From Neobacillus sp. CF12 (lineage in GTDB: Bacteria; Bacillota; Bacilli; Bacillales; Cytobacillaceae), in NCBI RefSeq assembly GCF_030348765.1, contig NZ_JAUCEU010000007.1, forward strand, positions 5,553,501 through 5,617,500: a stretch of DNA of 64,000 nucleotides, in the 5' to 3' direction. Below, one piece after another: positions 63,373 to 64,000 of this stretch. Below the pieces are notes generated by a model, which was given only the letters and a program-made list of their open reading frames with translations, did not search any database and had not been told where the DNA came from. Both the position numbers and the translations under genes were made by a program. Position 1 is the stretch's first letter. Every line of letters begins with the position of its first letter.

Positions 63373-64000
63373 ACAGCTCGAAGAATTACTAAGGCAAATG
63401 CCAAAAATACAAGATCATCGCAATCCTCGTGACATATACCAAAATCTTTCCAGTAAAAAGAGAAAAATGCCCACATGGATTATTCCGAGTTTTGCTACGG
63501 CAGCAGCATTACTCCTTTTCTTCTTATTGGTTCCTAGACTGTTAGATGAAACACAAACACAATATTCCCTTGATAGTGCCAAGCAAGAAGAGTCTGCAAG
63601 TGATGAAAAGATAAGCCTCTCTGAAGATAAATCTTCGCTAATGAGGGAAAAAGAAGATACTGCACGAAATGAGAATGGGATAGCAGGCAATGAACCTAAA
63701 ATACTGATGACCGGAAGTAAAACCGCGTTATACGATGATGACGTTGGAAATGGAACAGCAATCACTTATTGGATTCCTGATTCCCAAGCCCAAATACTAG
63801 TACCCGTTACTATTGTTGTTACTCCTGATACTACTAAAAATTGGTTAACGGTTTTTACTGAATCAATGGAATTATTAAAGGAAGAAGAGTGGGGATTGAC
63901 AGATTATTATCCTTTAAATGCGAAGTTTGAATTGGATAATAAAACCAATACTGTAATTGTAGACGTCCCTGTTGATCATCAGTATGGAGAAGGTTCAACT
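63347..64000 (+). CDS. rsiX: Anti-sigma X factor RsiX (3' end outside window)
   Basis: A frame starting with GTG eight bases after AAGGAGGG inside sigX runs open to the window edge (218 residues visible). The cytoplasmic N-terminal 40 residues open KKSEWSDKQLEELLRQMPK, like B. subtilis RsiX, followed by one membrane helix (about 43-63) and an extracytoplasmic domain. Such a layout fits a transmembrane anti-sigma factor that holds SigX until a surface signal releases it. The chain of B. subtilis RsiX is about 370 residues, so roughly 150 are missing here. Confidence 0.9.
   Translation, partial: MKKSEWSDKQLEELLRQMPKIQDHRNPRDIYQNLSSKKRKMPTWIIPSFATAAALLLFFLLVPRLLDETQTQYSLDSAKQEESASDEKISLSEDKSSLMREKEDTARNENGIAGNEPKILMTGSKTALYDDDVGNGTAITYWIPDSQAQILVPVTIVVTPDTTKNWLTVFTESMELLKEEEWGLTDYYPLNAKFELDNKTNTVIVDVPVDHQYGEGST

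Overview
The window is 64 kb of low-GC DNA with Shine-Dalgarno sites close to AAGGAGG, frequent TTG and GTG starts, and a dense set of sporulation genes (spoIIM, spoIIAA-AB-sigF, spoVA genes, dacF, dacB, spmAB). It comes from an endospore-forming Bacillaceae (Bacillus sensu lato; a Neobacillus-like species would fit, but the species cannot be read here). Gene order follows the Bacillus subtilis yqi-yqj-yqk-ypu-res segment over most of its length, so synteny supports many calls. I see no tRNA, rRNA, prophage, transposase or CRISPR array.

Layout. 1-8.5 kb: end of methylmalonyl-CoA mutase and its chaperone meaB, a bacilliredoxin, the arginine ABC transporter artPQR, yqjA, an L,D-transpeptidase, a Prli42-type miniprotein, then methylmalonyl-CoA epimerase and an acyl-CoA carboxylase beta subunit. 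Mutase, chaperone, epimerase and carboxylase together outline the propionyl-CoA to succinyl-CoA route. 8.5-20.4 kb: peptidase yqjE, DNA polymerase IV, zwf, RNase Z, namA, a 52-bp tandem repeat, a glycosyltransferase, T-box-controlled proI, an SDR, and an SOS unit (yqzH and yqjW-yqjX around two LexA boxes).

20.4-30.4 kb is the catabolic, most accessory-looking part. It holds a complete candidate gentisate pathway: 3-hydroxybenzoate 6-hydroxylase, gentisate 1,2-dioxygenase, a DinB-superfamily protein in the position of maleylpyruvate isomerase, and a fumarylpyruvate hydrolase, with an IclR regulator in the middle. Beside it are HMG-CoA lyase, thiolase and a two-subunit succinyl-CoA:3-ketoacid CoA transferase, which could convert HMG-CoA and acetoacetate to acetyl-CoA.

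30.4-49.1 kb: yqkE, yqkF, mciZ, nudF overlapping an endonuclease Q gene, spoIIM, fur, yqzK, xerD, the nucleoside phosphorylase operon (deoB-punA-pdp), dacF, the spoIIA operon behind a sigma-H-like promoter, a shortened spoVA cluster without AC, AD and AEB, lysA, an orphan ribT, ypuF and small sporulation or membrane miniproteins. 49.3-64 kb: scpA-scpB, a MITE-like repeat, an unrecognised gene, ypuI, an iron SOD, a second repeat, dacB-spmA-spmB, rluB, the cytochrome c maturation and respiration operon resABC with resDE, and sigX-rsiX (rsiX runs off the end).

Most genes are ordinary core Bacillus genes. The points most worth a second look are the DinB-superfamily candidate for a bacillithiol-dependent maleylpyruvate isomerase, a shared palindrome in front of both gentisate transcription units, the missing middle of spoVA, the nudF-endoQ overlap, the tandem 52-bp hairpin repeats and the two dispersed repeat elements.
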